Source: Topomyia yanbarensis (taxonomy: Eukaryota; Arthropoda; Insecta; Diptera; Culicidae). From it: a DNA stretch of 64,000 nt. Where the stretch lies: NCBI RefSeq assembly GCF_030247195.1, contig NC_080672.1:185698372-185762371 (forward strand), read 5' to 3'. The position numbers and the translations under genes are program-made. This document shows, piece by piece, positions 30,048 through 41,238 of the stretch. Position 1 is the stretch's first letter. Each line of letters starts with the position of its first letter. The notes under the pieces were generated by a model. It was given only the letters and a program-made list of their open reading frames with translations. It was not told where the DNA came from and did not search any database.

Positions 30048-33000
30048 CACTGAAAAAAAATGCACCGATTTTCAAAAAAATTATAATTTATATTAAAAAT
30101 TGAAATTAAAAAAACCCATTTTTTTAATTTTTTATTTTTTGCCAGCGAAAACCTAAATAAAAAAGAAACATTTTAAGTCTAATTTCATGTTGGAGAAGTT
30201 ATCAATAAAAAAGTTTTTCTAACAATAACTTTGTACATGTTTTTCAATTCTGCACTATTTTACAGACAAAAATATATTTTTTATCGATTGTGATTCTAAA
30301 TGTCATTTCAATTGAAAATGCTCTTTACAGAAATCTTCGAAAATGTAGTCGTTTTCAAGATATTTTAAAGTTTGTTTCGACAAAAAGTAATAATTCGTTA
30401 AATTTTCATAAGTTATTCGTGTTTCTCCATCAACAATCGTACGATTTTCATAATAGTCATAATACATTCTACAACTTTCCTCTTTACACCAAGACGGTAT
30501 AACAAACCATTAAAAAACTACAGGAAAATTATAAACTTTATTTGACTACATAGAAATTGAATTCTCTAAAAATGTTTTCAGCGCCAAGCTGATAATATTC
30601 GGATAATTAGTTCAATTTGTACGTTATTTAAGTCGCACATTTGAGAATTACTCTTTATTCTGGAGAAACCATAGGAGGACATAGATTTTACCTGCCAATG
30701 TTTTCTGAAGCAAAATAGTTGATACCTGTATGAACCATGTATTAAAACTTACCTATATTTTACATTGAAATAGGTTAACATATTAAAGAGACTTAGTCAG
30801 TACGGTGTTTTGGTGTCAACAAGAGCAAATTATTATGGATATCAATAAAGTAAGGTGTTGTAAGCCATTTCCTATTAAACGGTGTTCATCGAAGCTTCGC
30901 AAAGTAACGCAAAAAAATATTGAAATTTTAAAATCCACAGAGTGTAAAATTCAATTGGATGAGTCTGTTTTTATATGTGATACTTGAAGGTTGCAGGCAT
31001 GCAATTCTGACAATATAAAATATCTGCAGTTACCGAGCATCTACACTACAGAACCACAATCATCACCTTCAGGATATGATCCAGTAGACATACCATCGGA
31101 AAGCGATGTGCAGGATTATTGCAGAATACATAACATTGAAATATTCAATAAATGAGTCCTGGGAATCAACGTTTCACCAATAGCAATAAACAAGTTTCAA
31201 CAAGTCAATTATTCCAATAGTAAATATTCGAATATTTCACATGGAATACGAAAACATTTATTCGGGTTTAATGTAGAAAATGATGAGCTGGAGTTATTAT
31301 AAACGAAAGCTGCTGACCTTGATGATATAATTTCTCAACTGAAAGAGAGATTTGCAGATTCAGGATGTTCAAGAAACGATCAAGTGAGTTTATTGTCTAT
31401 TTTACCAAAATCTTGGTCAAATCAAAAGGTAATGGATGAATTTCATGCAAGCAAACACATTGTATCGCAAGCTAGGTTGTTAGCAGAAGGAAAACATCAC
31501 AACAACAAGAACAACAACAACGAAAAGATGGTGCATACTTTGGATTCACAAACAAAAAACACAGTGTTGGAGTTCTATGATAGCGACCAGATTAGCAGAG
31601 CCATGCCTGGACTAAACGACTGTTTCTGTGAAAAAGGATGGTAAGCGTCAACATGTACAAAAACGTCTGTTAATTTGTTCATTGAAAGAGGCTTTTAATA
31701 GGTTTAAGGAAATTAGTGAATTTACTATTGGATTTAGTTCATTTGCATCATTGAGACCGAAGAATTGCAAGCTATTAGGAAGTTCAGGTTTTCATAACAT
31801 TTGTGTTTGTACGATTCACGAGAATATTATTTTAATGCTCCATAGTCTACAAAAATATTCTTTCGAAAAAGATTACAAGTTGTATTTCGAAAAAATGTTG
31901 TGTAGTGCATCGTCAAGATCAAAAGATTGTTATCTTCGTGAATGTGACCGCTGTCCAAATCTTTCAATGTTTGAACACAATTTTTCGGGAGAATTGGAGG
32001 AACGTTGTGTTCGAGAAATAACTTTCGAACAATGGGTTGCTACCGATAGATGTAATCTAGAAACACTCGTCAAACCAGTTGATGAGTTTGTAACATATTT
32101 TGGTGGAAAAATTGATAAATCATGATTATATAAAAAATCAACAGTCTATTTTTTTTAAATGAATCAAAATCGTCTTTAAAAATAGGCGAAGATTTAGTAA
32201 TTTGTGATTTTTCTGAGAATTACTCATTTGTTTTGCAGGATGCTTCTCAGAGTAGTTATTGGAACAATGATCAAGCTACAATTCATCCGTTTGTTATTTA
32301 TTATATGGACTCTGGAATAATAAAAATTTAAGTTTTGTAATAATATCCGAAGTTCTAAAACATGATACAATCGCGGTGCAGGTATTCATTTCAAAGTTAC
32401 TAACTTTTCTAAAACCAAAAATGCAATTAAAGAAGGCTATATTTATGTCTGATGGAGCTGCTTCTCAATACAAAAATAGAAAAAAAATTGCTAGTCTTTG
32501 TAAATATAAAACTAATTATAACATTGATGCTGAGTGGCACTTTTTTGCAACTTCTCATGGAAAAGGACCCTGTGACGCAATTGGCGGGACATTGAAACGA
32601 ATGGCAAGAAATGCGAGCTTAGCAATAGCACACGAACATCCAATCACAAGTGCAGAAGAGTTATATAAATGGGCTAACCAGCAAAGTAATGAACAATTAA
32701 CAAAAATTTCGTTTTGTTATGTATCACAAGAAGAATACGAACAGGGAGCAGCTGAATGGATTAGCCTGTATCAGAAGGCAAAAATGATTCCAGGTACACA
32801 GAAATATCACTCTTTTGTTCCTATTTCAGAAAATAGAATTGCCGCGAAACTGTTTTCGAATGACGAAACACCAAGTGTTTTTAGCATATATAAACGAACA
32901 AAGTGTTAAGGTGTATATAGAAGATAGGAATTGCATATAATAGGAAGAAGTAAATTTTAGTATAAAAAATGACCGATAGTAATTCTATAAATCGGACCTA

Positions 33001-33484
33001 TAACTTGCAACATTATCCTCTTATCATCTTGGTGTCAAAAGGTAAGTTGTAGAACTTATCATGACTATTATGAAAATCGTACGATTGTTGATGGAGAAAC
33101 GCGAATAACTTATGAAAAGGGCGTAATTTAACGAATTATTACTTTTTGTCTAAACAAAATTTAAAATATCTTGAAAACGACTACATTTTTGAAGATTTTT
33201 GTAAAGAGCATTTTGATTCGAAATGACATTGGGAATCACATTCTATAAAAAAATATATTTTTGTCTGTAACATAGTATAGAATTGAAAAACATGTACCAA
33301 TTTGTTGTTAGAAAAACTTTTTTATTGATAACTTCTCCATCATAAAATTAGACTTAAAATATTTCTTTTTTATTTAGGTTTTCGCTGGCAAAAAATAAAA
33401 AATTAAAAAAATGGTTTTTTTTAATTCCAATTTTTAATATAAATTATAATTTTTTTGAAAATCGGCACAATTTTTTTTTCAGTG
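30048..33484 (+). mobile_element. DNA transposon with ~450 bp terminal inverted repeats
   Basis: The ends start CACTGAAAAAAAATGCACCG at the left, with the inverse at the right, each flanked by TATA (30044-30047, 33485-33488). The inverted repeats run to about 30500 and down to about 33030, with shared landmarks AGAAAAACTTTTTTATTGAT (right) and CAACAATCGTACGATTTTCA (left). The 2.5 kb between them encodes a decayed transposase on the plus strand. Such long inverted repeats with a 4 bp AT-rich duplication do not let me name the superfamily. Confidence 0.8.
30835..32909 (+). pseudogene. Decayed DDE-type transposase of the long-TIR transposon
   Basis: Starting at MDINKVRCCKPFP (30835), a Cys-rich N-terminus leads to FICDT followed by TGA. 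A helix-turn-helix-like stretch LPKSWSNQKVMDEF lies near 31410. Later come QKRLLICSLKEAF, GFSSFASLRPKNCKLLGSSG, VCTIHENIILM, FEQWVATDRCNLETL, then VICDFSENYSFVLQDASQSS, TIHPFVIYY, MSDGAASQYKNRKK and EWHFFATSHGKGPCDAIGG. This order of boxes is found in a widespread group of insect and cnidarian transposase-like proteins; I recall the group but cannot name it with certainty. Stops at about 30985, 31153, 31300, 32123 and 32330 and a frameshift near 31630 kill it. The uninterrupted form would be about 690 residues. Confidence 0.75.
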
Positions 33485-33492
33485 TATATTTT

Positions 33493-35045
33493 GCCTTTCT
33501 CATATAGAAAGGTTATGCAATCACTCTGAAAAACGTCCACCTAATCCCGGCCCGGAGGGCCGAGTGTCATATCCCATTCGACTCAGTTCGTCGAGATCGG
33601 AAAAAGTCTGTATGTGTGTGTGTATGTGTGTGTATGTGTGTGTGTATGTGTGTGTGTATGTGTGTGTGTATGTGTGTGCGTATGTGTCAAATAATCTCAC
33701 TCATTTTTCTCAGAGATGTCTGGACCGATTTGCCCAAACTTAGTCTCAAATGAAAGGTGCAACCTTCCCATCGGCTGCTATTGAATTTTGGATCGATCGG
33801 AATTCTGGTTCCGGAATTACGGGTTTCAGAGTGCGGCCACACAGAAATTTCTCATATAAACTATAGGAAAAATTAAAAATAGAATTTTTATTTTTGATGT
33901 TAAATGTGTTCAAGGTGCATGAAACGTCGAGATTTGATGCAAACTCGAAAAAAAATTTGACGACGATTCACTTTTTTGGATTTTGGCACATTTTTGCCTT
34001 TCTCATATAGAAAGGTTATGCAATCACTCTGAAAAACGTCAACCTAATCCCGGCCCGGAGGGCCGAGTGTCATATCCCATTCGACTCAGTTCGTCGAGAT
34101 CGGAAAAAGTCTGTAGTGTGTGTGTATGTATGTATGTGTGTATGTGTGTGTATGTGTGTGTGTATGTATGTGCGTATGTGTCAAATAATGTCACTCATTT
34201 TTCTCAGAGATGGCTGGACCGATTTGCACAAACTTAGTCTCAAATGAAAGGTGCAACCTTCCCATCGGCTGCTATTGAATTTTGGATCGATCGGAATTCT
34301 GGTTCCGGAATTACGGGTTTCAGAGTGCGGCCACACAGAAATTTCTCATATAAACTATAGGAAAAATTAAAAATAGAATTTTTATTTTTGATGTTAAATG
34401 TGTTCAAGGTGCATGAAACGTCGAGATTTGATGCAAACTCGAAAAAAAATTTGACGACGATTCACTTTTTTGGATTTTGGCACATTTTTGCCTTTCTCAT
34501 ATAGAAAGGTTATGCAATCACTCTGAAAAACGTCAACCTAATCCCGGCCCGGAGGGCCGAGTGTCATATCCCATTCGACTCAGTTCGTCGAGATCGGAAA
34601 AAGTCTGTATGTGTGTGTGTATGTATGTGTGTATGTGTATGTGTGTGTGTATGTGTGTGTATGTATGTGCGTATGTGTCAAATAATGTCACTCATTTTTC
34701 TCAGAGATGGCTGGACCGATTTGCCCAAACTTAGTCTCAAATGAAAGGTGCAACCTTCCCATCGGCTGCTATTGAATTTTGGATCGATCGGAATTCTGGT
34801 TCCGGAATTACGGGTTTCAGAGTGCGGCCACACAGAAATTTCTCATATAAACTATAGGAAAAATTAGAAATAGAATTTTTATTTTTGATGTTAAATGTGT
34901 TCAAGGTGCATGAAACGTCGAGATTTGATGCAAACTCGAAAAAAAATTTGACGACGATTCACTTTTTTGGATTTTGGCACATTTTTGCCTTTCTCATATA
35001 GAAAGGTTATGCAATCACTCTGAAAAACGTCAACCTAATCCCGGC
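33493..35045 (+). repeat. Tandem array of a ~500 bp mosquito-type repeat
   Basis: Unit starts at 33493, 33996, 34490 and 34987 (GCCTTTCTCATATAGAAAGG) give periods of 503, 494 and 497 bp. The differences come from a (TG)n/TATG microsatellite inside each unit (33611-33690, 34114-34180, 34612-34675). The last unit is cut at 35045. Identity between units is very high, so the amplification is recent. No protein is encoded; the Val/Cys-rich frames across the microsatellite are artefacts. Confidence 0.92.
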
Positions 35046-35535
35046 CAAAATTTTTTTTCGACTCTCATAAGGTTTCTGGATTTTAACAGGGGCGTAGTTG
35101 ATTGTTTACGGAGAGGGGTTACACCCCCCCCCCCTCTACTGTTCACTTCCCTCCTTTAAAAATCTCCTTAAATCACCCCTCAGACCACCACCCCATCCAG
35201 CCCTCATACCCCTCCCTTTCAACCCCATCATCTTTAAACCACCACTATATCACAAAGCATACCAATTTAAGCTCGGGAGTCGTTCGTTCATGGGACTTTC
35301 GCCCTCCTCACATACCCACCCCCGCATGACAAAATGAGTTAGCAAGCAGATAACATTGATCTAATGCTGATTAGGCTAATGGAGTATTATATTTTTTTAT
35401 TTCAAGTGTTTCACCGTCAACACGTAGCTCATCAAGTTCGTGGCTGGCATGCCATTGTGTATAACTGCAAAGTGTACTAAGAATGTAATGGACATTTCCA
35501 CAATTATGTTGAACAAAATAAGCCTCCGTGCCATA
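35046..35535. other. Non-coding C-rich segment
   Basis: It follows the break of the fourth array unit. Poly-C and CCACCACCCCATCC text gives stop-free frames of low complexity. No domain is recognised. Confidence 0.5.
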
Positions 35536-36446
35536 GTTTAGAGAAATGAGAAAGGCACAATTGCACCGCTAGGTGGATTAAAACAGGTTTTTTTTACAAA
35601 GATTAATGAATGCCCTGCAACTCATTCTCGAATAGTTTTGCTGAACAAATTATGGTTTTCGTATTATTATTGTTTGTTCATTGTGCATGCAAAAACACAT
35701 ACGCCCTTTTAAAAAAAGCTCTTGCGTCAAAATGGTCTAATAACCTGTGGAAGTCATGGAGACTCATAAACCCAAAATAGCTGCAAATTTTTGTTAAAAT
35801 CGGAGATGGTGGATTTTTATGGTCGGCCACTTCCCCGTGGAATTCCTCCCCTGTAACTCCGGAAGCAAGAGTCAGAACCGAATGACATTCAGCAGCAGTC
35901 AATGGCATTGCTGTATCTTTCATTTGAAATCAAGTTTGTGAAAATCGGTAGAGAATTCGTTGGGGAATGGGTGTGTTATTAGCTTAGGAACTTGGCGGGT
36001 TCCCCGGGGGCGTCGTGAATAGGTGGCCAATGTGGTCAAAGCTTCTTTGATTGATCATTAGTGATCCAGACCCGCAAACTAGAGTAATGTTACATCAATT
36101 TTAATGTTTTACATCATTTGATCATCATGGTGGTACCAGTTTATATGGGAATTTGCTGTGTGACCGCACTCTTCAACCCGTAACTCCGGAACCGGAAGTC
36201 GGATCAACTAAAAATTCAATTGCAGTTTATGGGAGCGTTATACCTTTCAGATGAAACTAAGTTTGCGAAAATCGGTTCAGCCATCTCTGAGAAAATTGTG
36301 TGAGTTTAAATGACACACACACACATACACACACATACATTTGCCGATCTCGACGAACTGAATCGACTGACACTCAGCCCTCCGGGCCCCCGTTAAAAAG
36401 TCGATTTTTACATTGATTGCATATCCTTTCTTTATATAAAAAAGGC
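35536..36446 (-). repeat. Inverted, diverged copy of the array unit
   Basis: Read on the minus strand, it begins near 36446 with GCC, TTTTTTATATAAAGAAAGGA and continues with CAGTTCGTCGAGATCGGCAA, a TG-rich stretch and CAGAGATGGCTGAACCGATT. This is the unit of 33493-35045 at lower identity. Its far end is GGAAGTCATGG and then the AGGTGGATTAAAACAGG block at 35560-35583. Confidence 0.75.
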
Positions 36447-36588
36447 AAAAAGGACGAATTATCCCACGTCTTCAGCAGCTGGTGATTCGTTGAACTAACT
36501 GCTCTCTGGAGTGGCAATTGCTTAGGGCGGTGTGTTGCCAAATATCCAAGCCGTACTACTTCCCAAGAAGACCGAAAAGAAAGCATAA
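36447..36588 (+). pseudogene. Histone H2A pseudogene, copy 2, 3' part
   Basis: [12 protein letters not shown], then after frameshifts [20 protein letters not shown] with TAA at 36586-36588. The end matches H2A exactly over about 18 residues and is better preserved than in copy 1. A degraded stem-loop (TTATTTTCAGGAC) follows at about 36633-36645. Confidence 0.88.
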
Positions 36589-36946
36589 ATCGAACGCTGA
36601 GACTTACCAAAGAAATGCTCTTGTAAAAACCGTTATTTTCAGGACGACCACATATTTTTTGATAAAGAACAAAATTGAAATTCTGTTTCCAATACGGAGA
36701 TTATCGAACACTCAGGGTAAAGAGAGTAATGTAATACGGCACCTTGGTAAAATGTTTGAGAATTGAAACCTTTTTTGAATGCGCCTAGTAAAAATGTTTT
36801 CCATTTAACTTCAGTTTGTTTCTGACCATATTTGCAATTTGCGTACTGAAATAAATCATAATTTAGGGTTTAACCCAAATTGCTCTCCAGGGAGAAACAG
36901 TCCATGAAACAAAAAATGCAAACTTATTCTTTGAAATGATTTTGGT

Positions 36947-36962
36947 GGCCCTGAAAAGGGCC
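36947..36962 (-). terminator. Histone 3' stem-loop remnant (H4)
   Basis: The minus strand reads GGCCCTTTTCAGGGCC, a perfect 6 bp stem with TTTC-type loop, about 40 bp beyond the H4-like end. It is identical to the hairpin at 25385-25400. Confidence 0.88.
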
Positions 36963-37000
36963 TTTTTTATAATGATACAAGTGAGTTCTACCTTTTCAAC

Positions 37001-37241
37001 TTCCAAATCCATACAAAGTGCGTCCCTGCCACTTCAGAGTATAGACGACATTCATTGCGGTTTTGCGTTTGGCGTGATCAGTGTAGGTCACGGCATCTCG
37101 GATGACATTTTCATGCACACCATCAGCATTCGTAGATTAAATCGGAGATGCATTTTACACCACCACGACGAGCCAGACACCGAATGGCGGATTTGGTGAT
37201 TCCATGGATTTTATCACGAAGTACCTTTCGATGACGCTTGG
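37001..37241 (-). pseudogene. Histone H4 pseudogene
   Basis: Read from 37241 downward: [38 protein letters not shown], a frameshift, [20 protein letters not shown], then [17 protein letters not shown]. This follows H4 from residue 15 to the end with a few substitutions (for example Cys for Arg twice), and about ten codons are lost around the frameshift. The start codon and N-terminal Gly-rich tail are missing. It lies after H2A copy 2, facing it. Confidence 0.88.
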
Positions 37242-37934
37242 TACGGGAACGCAAACATGATACCGCTCATTGTACCATCTGGACGAGCATGTTGCTCGTG
37301 TGGTAAGCGAGCACCCACTGATACAAAACAAGCTCGCGTGACCTGTATATATAACATTCCCGTATATAATGAAACGCTTACATGCTCCTTTTTGACGGCT
37401 CTGCGTGAGATATGCTTGCAAATTGCGCATTTTCCTCGCTGTTTTCGAAAGATTTTCTAAAAATCCTTGTTTTGGTTTATTTATTTACCCAAAACTCGGC
37501 CGTAATACCTTCACGGTAATAAGAAAAAAATGCTCTAATAGCAAGACGTTTCATGCTAAAACGGTCACAACTTCTCTGCGTCGCACTCATGTTTCATCAA
37601 TTCTTATTCAATAAACATTATCGCGTCGGATTGTCTGGAAGTGTGTAGCGCTTCGCTTGTCATTGTATTGCGCATCAAGTGAAGTGAACACTGTGTGGAC
37701 AAAGACGAGATTCGATTTTCTCTACACGACACATTCCGTATTTGAAGATCGGCTCACACTCGGCTAGCTTCAAAGCACAGTCAGAGAAAAACGACTCGGA
37801 ATAGTGGTTGGGTATTTCGGCTGGTGTTAAATTGAAATTTCTTTTCTATCACGGACGTTAACCGCAAGGTAGCGGCTGCATAAAACATGAACAGTCCTTC
37901 CCGTCATCTACGGGAAGCAAGACCTATGGTTTGG
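37242..37934. other. Spacer upstream of the H4 remnant; no H3 found
   Basis: An H3 gene divergent from H4 would be expected here. I looked for H3 boxes (APRKQLA, KKPHRYRP, RLVREIAQDF) by eye and did not see them. The sequence near 37320-37345 could be the former H4 promoter (TATATATAAC). Confidence 0.5.
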
Positions 37935-38160
37935 ATCCACGTATCCGAACCGAGGGTCCGGATCCAGACACTTGTCTGGATTTAAGCAGCAGGTCTGGGT
38001 CTGGTTCAGGTTCGGACTTGGTAAGGGGAAAAGGGGATGGGCTAGATCCGGGTACTGGTCCGGATCCGGGTACTGGTCCAGATCCGGGAACTGGTTCGGA
38101 TCTGGGCACGTGTCTGGATTTAGGGACTGGTCCGGATCTGGCAGCTAGGCCGGATCTGGA
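37935..38160 (+). repeat. 18 bp minisatellite
   Basis: Six clean units of 18 bp (GATCCGGGTACTGGTCCG and variants) run from 38045 to 38152, with more decayed units back to 37935. Because 18 is a multiple of three, the frame stays open and reads as a Asp-Pro-Gly-Thr-Gly-Pro repeat on the plus strand. I regard this as a by-product of the repeat. Confidence 0.9.
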
Positions 38161-38878
38161 AACCGCCTACACTTTTAATTCCACTATCCAACCTACCCAG
38201 TAAAAAATCCGTAATTCTGGCTGGTTTCTGCCAATATTGGGGCAGAATTTAGCCTGAATTTGGTCAGAGATCCGCCAGGATTCCGGTTGGTTTGACTCGG
38301 AACTAATACTATCATAGCAATCGACCGAATTATCCTACATCCAAACAGAGCCGAGGTTGACACATACTGAAAAAGTGTTTGATTGTGTGATGCGCATACA
38401 TGAACAGCAACCGAAATTCGTCATTCCACCGTTTACTACCTTTGCGGGAATATGAGTTTAATACCGCAATGCGCAATTGCGTGGTCTGTTACCGAAAACA
38501 CAATAGAATCTTACCCAAAAGTAATAGAAACATACCCGTCGGATTTTGGGTACAGTAGTCGCACTAATTCCGAAATTTAATACGAAATACGTGCACGAAT
38601 TTCCGATCAGATAGTGCAAAAATATTGCGATTTCGATCAGTAGAACGGAAGATATTCGCATTTCAAACCTGGGAAAATTTCTCAACTGAAATTTTTGAAA
38701 CGGGACCCCATATTGAAACGTTAGAAGTATTCTACTTCAAAAATAAAAGAAGTTTTAATTGCCGACCAGCAAGATGGTACAACATTAAAAGATTCCAATT
38801 TATCAATAGCTCTTATATTACAAAACTAAACCTGAATTAATACTAATAAATAAGTCATCTTCAGTTGAAATACCTCAA
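38161..38878. other. Non-coding spacer
   Basis: No gene was found. The block near 38640-38740 (AGTAGAACGGAAGAT, then TTTTTGAAACGGGACCCCAT) is a relative of 26975-27060, so it may mark the start of a third, lost histone unit. Confidence 0.45.
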
Positions 38879-39090
38879 TTTCTGGGAAATGGTTTTTTTT
38901 CTGGGGTATGAACTTCTGGGTATTTGTTCATTCTGGGTAACGGTTTTCTAGGCAAAAATACTTTCTGTGAAAAGGTTTTCTGGTAATTGGTACTTTCGAC
39001 GGAATGGTATTCTGCAGAATGGTTCTTTTTGGGGAAAAAACTTCGGTGTTTTAGTTTCTGGGGAATGGTTTTCGGGGGAAAGTCGTACAA
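38879..39090. repeat. Degenerate short repeats (TTCTGGGGAATGG type)
   Basis: About eight degenerate units of roughly 20-26 bp contain TTCTGGG plus AATGGTTTT. The pattern is imperfect and drifts. It gives a Pro/Lys-rich frame on the minus strand that I do not regard as a gene. Confidence 0.7.
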
Positions 39091-39159
39091 CTATTTACAG
39101 TAAACACACTAGAAATATGAGCAAAAGTAAGTTTTCGTTATTTTCTTCAAATTTATGTA

Positions 39160-40000
39160 AATAGGATAGGGCAGCTGACCCAATAGTTGCGATAGCAGGT
39201 GTAGTTGTGATAGTGATGAAAATTGGTTGTTTTTGATCATTCAAATAACGTTAATGGAAAATATCAGTTTATAAATTTCATATTTCTAATATTACTTAGA
39301 ATACTATAAGAATTTGTGCTGTAATACTATCAAATATCTGCATAAAATGCTTTTTCTTTGCGGACTACATAACGACGGTAGCGCGCTAACCATTTCTCTA
39401 GCAGGAGTAGTTTTTTTTTCTATGCGTATAACTAAGTGAAAACTAAACCGATCGTGCATATTTTTACATATACTTTCTACTAAGAAGTTAAACCGTACTT
39501 TCCAATATCAAACGTCACTGTTTTGACTATTCTTTCGCATAAAAACGTGTATTACAACTATTGGGCCAGGGTAACCTAACATGTCGGTATAGTTGTAATA
39601 ATAGAGCCAGTTGTTTTTCTAAGTCCATAACTAAGTGAAAACAACCCACCATGCATATTTTTACATATGCATTATAATACTAAGTTAAACTGTACTTTTC
39701 AATATCAAAAGGTATAGTTTTGGCTACTTTTTCGCATAAAACGTATATTACCGCCATGTCGGTATAGTTGTAATAGTAATAGCTTTATTTTTCTAACTGC
39801 AAAGCTAAGTAAAAACAAAATGCAACATGAATATTTATACATATGCATAAATATAAGTTAAACTGCAGTTTCCAGTATCAAAAAATAGCTTTGGCTATTT
39901 GTTCTCATAAAAACGTATAGCACGACTATTGGGTCAAATCAGCCTGTCATGTTGGTATAGTTGTGTTACCTGTTGCATTAGTTGTACTACCATTTCCGTT
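39160..40000. repeat. ~190 bp tandem repeats, three units
   Basis: Units start at 39431, 39630 and about 39803 with ACTAAGTGAAAAC-like text and contain CATGCATATTTTTACATATG, AAGTTAAACTGTACTTT, TTCGCATAAAACGTAT and GTCGGTATAGTTGTAATA. Spacing is 199 and 173 bp. The motif CTATTGGGTC occurs near the ends (39178 inverse, 39927), so this may be the interior of a DNA element with internal repeats. Confidence 0.75.
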
Positions 40001-41238
40001 CATCCCAAACTGGTACGAATAGATGTTTTCTTTTTTGTTTCCACTGCTGCTCACATACTCTTATTCTGGTTCACTTTTAAATCGCCTGCTCTCTCAGTCC
40101 AGCTACCACTTATATGAGAGTTGTGTTTCTATTCTCTACATACATAGTTTGGGAATATGAAACATCTTTTTTTCATTCAATAGATTGGGGTCATTTTAAC
40201 GAGGTTGACAACTTCAAAGTGACAATAAATTACGAAAATTACGTTCAATGGAAAAATAGAAATAAGTACACAAGTAGCCAGTTGTTAAATTGATTATTCG
40301 TAATTATCCTCGTTTATTATTTTTACTCTTTATGATTTTTAACCAACAACATAAAAAAACATTTACTACAAACCTTTAAAAACCAAAAATCAAATTTGTT
40401 ACAATTGTTTCAAAAATCTGTTATTCATCGTTCCCGATCAGAAAGAAATAACAAAATTATTACAGACTGAGTTACTTTGTTATGGTGACAAGTTGTGTTA
40501 TAACTTTGGTCTCGTTAGTTGGTAAAATAACAGAAAACATAACAGAAATTCTTCTAGTATATATCAAAAATATGACAACCTGTGATAGGCTTCTATCAGA
40601 ATTATAACAAAATTTGTTAGGTTCTTCCACGGCCAATATAGCTTTTATTACCTATTGTATAGTATCAACGAATTTAGCGTGCAGGTCTAAAAATAGAATA
40701 AAATAGAAAAATATAGCATACATTAAGGCGCTTTCCATTTGGAAGCAAAAAGCTTCATGTAGCAAAAGCTTTCTATAGTTTTGTCAAATGATTGCATACA
40801 TGCTTGGCTGATTGTTATTATGAATATATGACACGCTAATTGTTGTTTGTGGATATAGCGATTTGAACCTGGGTATTCTGAGATTTATGGGGATGTTTAC
40901 TGCATGAACCAACGACATTGCTTTCGACCGATGTTTAATTTTAGCATAATATTCTACGCATTCATCAACGGCAAAACGATTATAGATGCAGAAGCTGTTT
41001 CCAGAACGCACACATTGAACTTTGCCAAAACCAAAGGACTGTTTGTTTTCCTTGTATAATACGCTTTGTTTTTATACAGTTTTGCTCACTACTACAGCTG
41101 CCTTTATTGCGATAGACTGAATAGCTTTATAATATCTTTTCAGATTAGGAAAGTGGGACTATTTTTAGATTCTGAATAGTGCGCTTCGGTGCTTCTCTTG
41201 TACGTTAACATGTTTTACACGATTTTTATAAAAAAATG
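40001..41238. other. No recognisable gene
   Basis: AT-rich sequence without long frames or clear repeats. It runs up to the left edge of the 2.16 kb tandem duplication. Confidence 0.6.

Larger units (their letters stand above)
29012..36446. mobile_element. 7.4 kb composite insertion splitting H2A copy 2
   Basis: H2A homology stops at 29011 and resumes at 36447; copy 1 is contiguous across this point. Inside are inverted blocks CCTGTTTTAATCCACCTAG at 29024-29042 and its inverse near 35565-35583, a ~150 bp inverted pair (29880-30031 against 35595-35740), a nested long-TIR DNA transposon (30048-33484) and a ~500 bp tandem array (33493-35045). The right margin (35800-36446) is an inverted, diverged copy of the array unit. 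The order of insertions is inferred. Confidence 0.7.

Noticed and set aside
33983..34734. Two similar 84-85 codon frames (MAHFCLSHIERL...)
   Set aside because: They cross the TG microsatellite in tandem repeat units; the shared sequence is explained by the repeat, and no domain is present.
33493..35045. Regularly spaced repeats as a CRISPR array
   Set aside because: Units are ~500 bp, identical along their length without spacers, and the genome is eukaryotic.
37935..38203. Asp/Pro/Gly-rich open frame as a possible structural protein
   Set aside because: It is explained by an 18 bp minisatellite; no start context, signal or flanking coding sequence.
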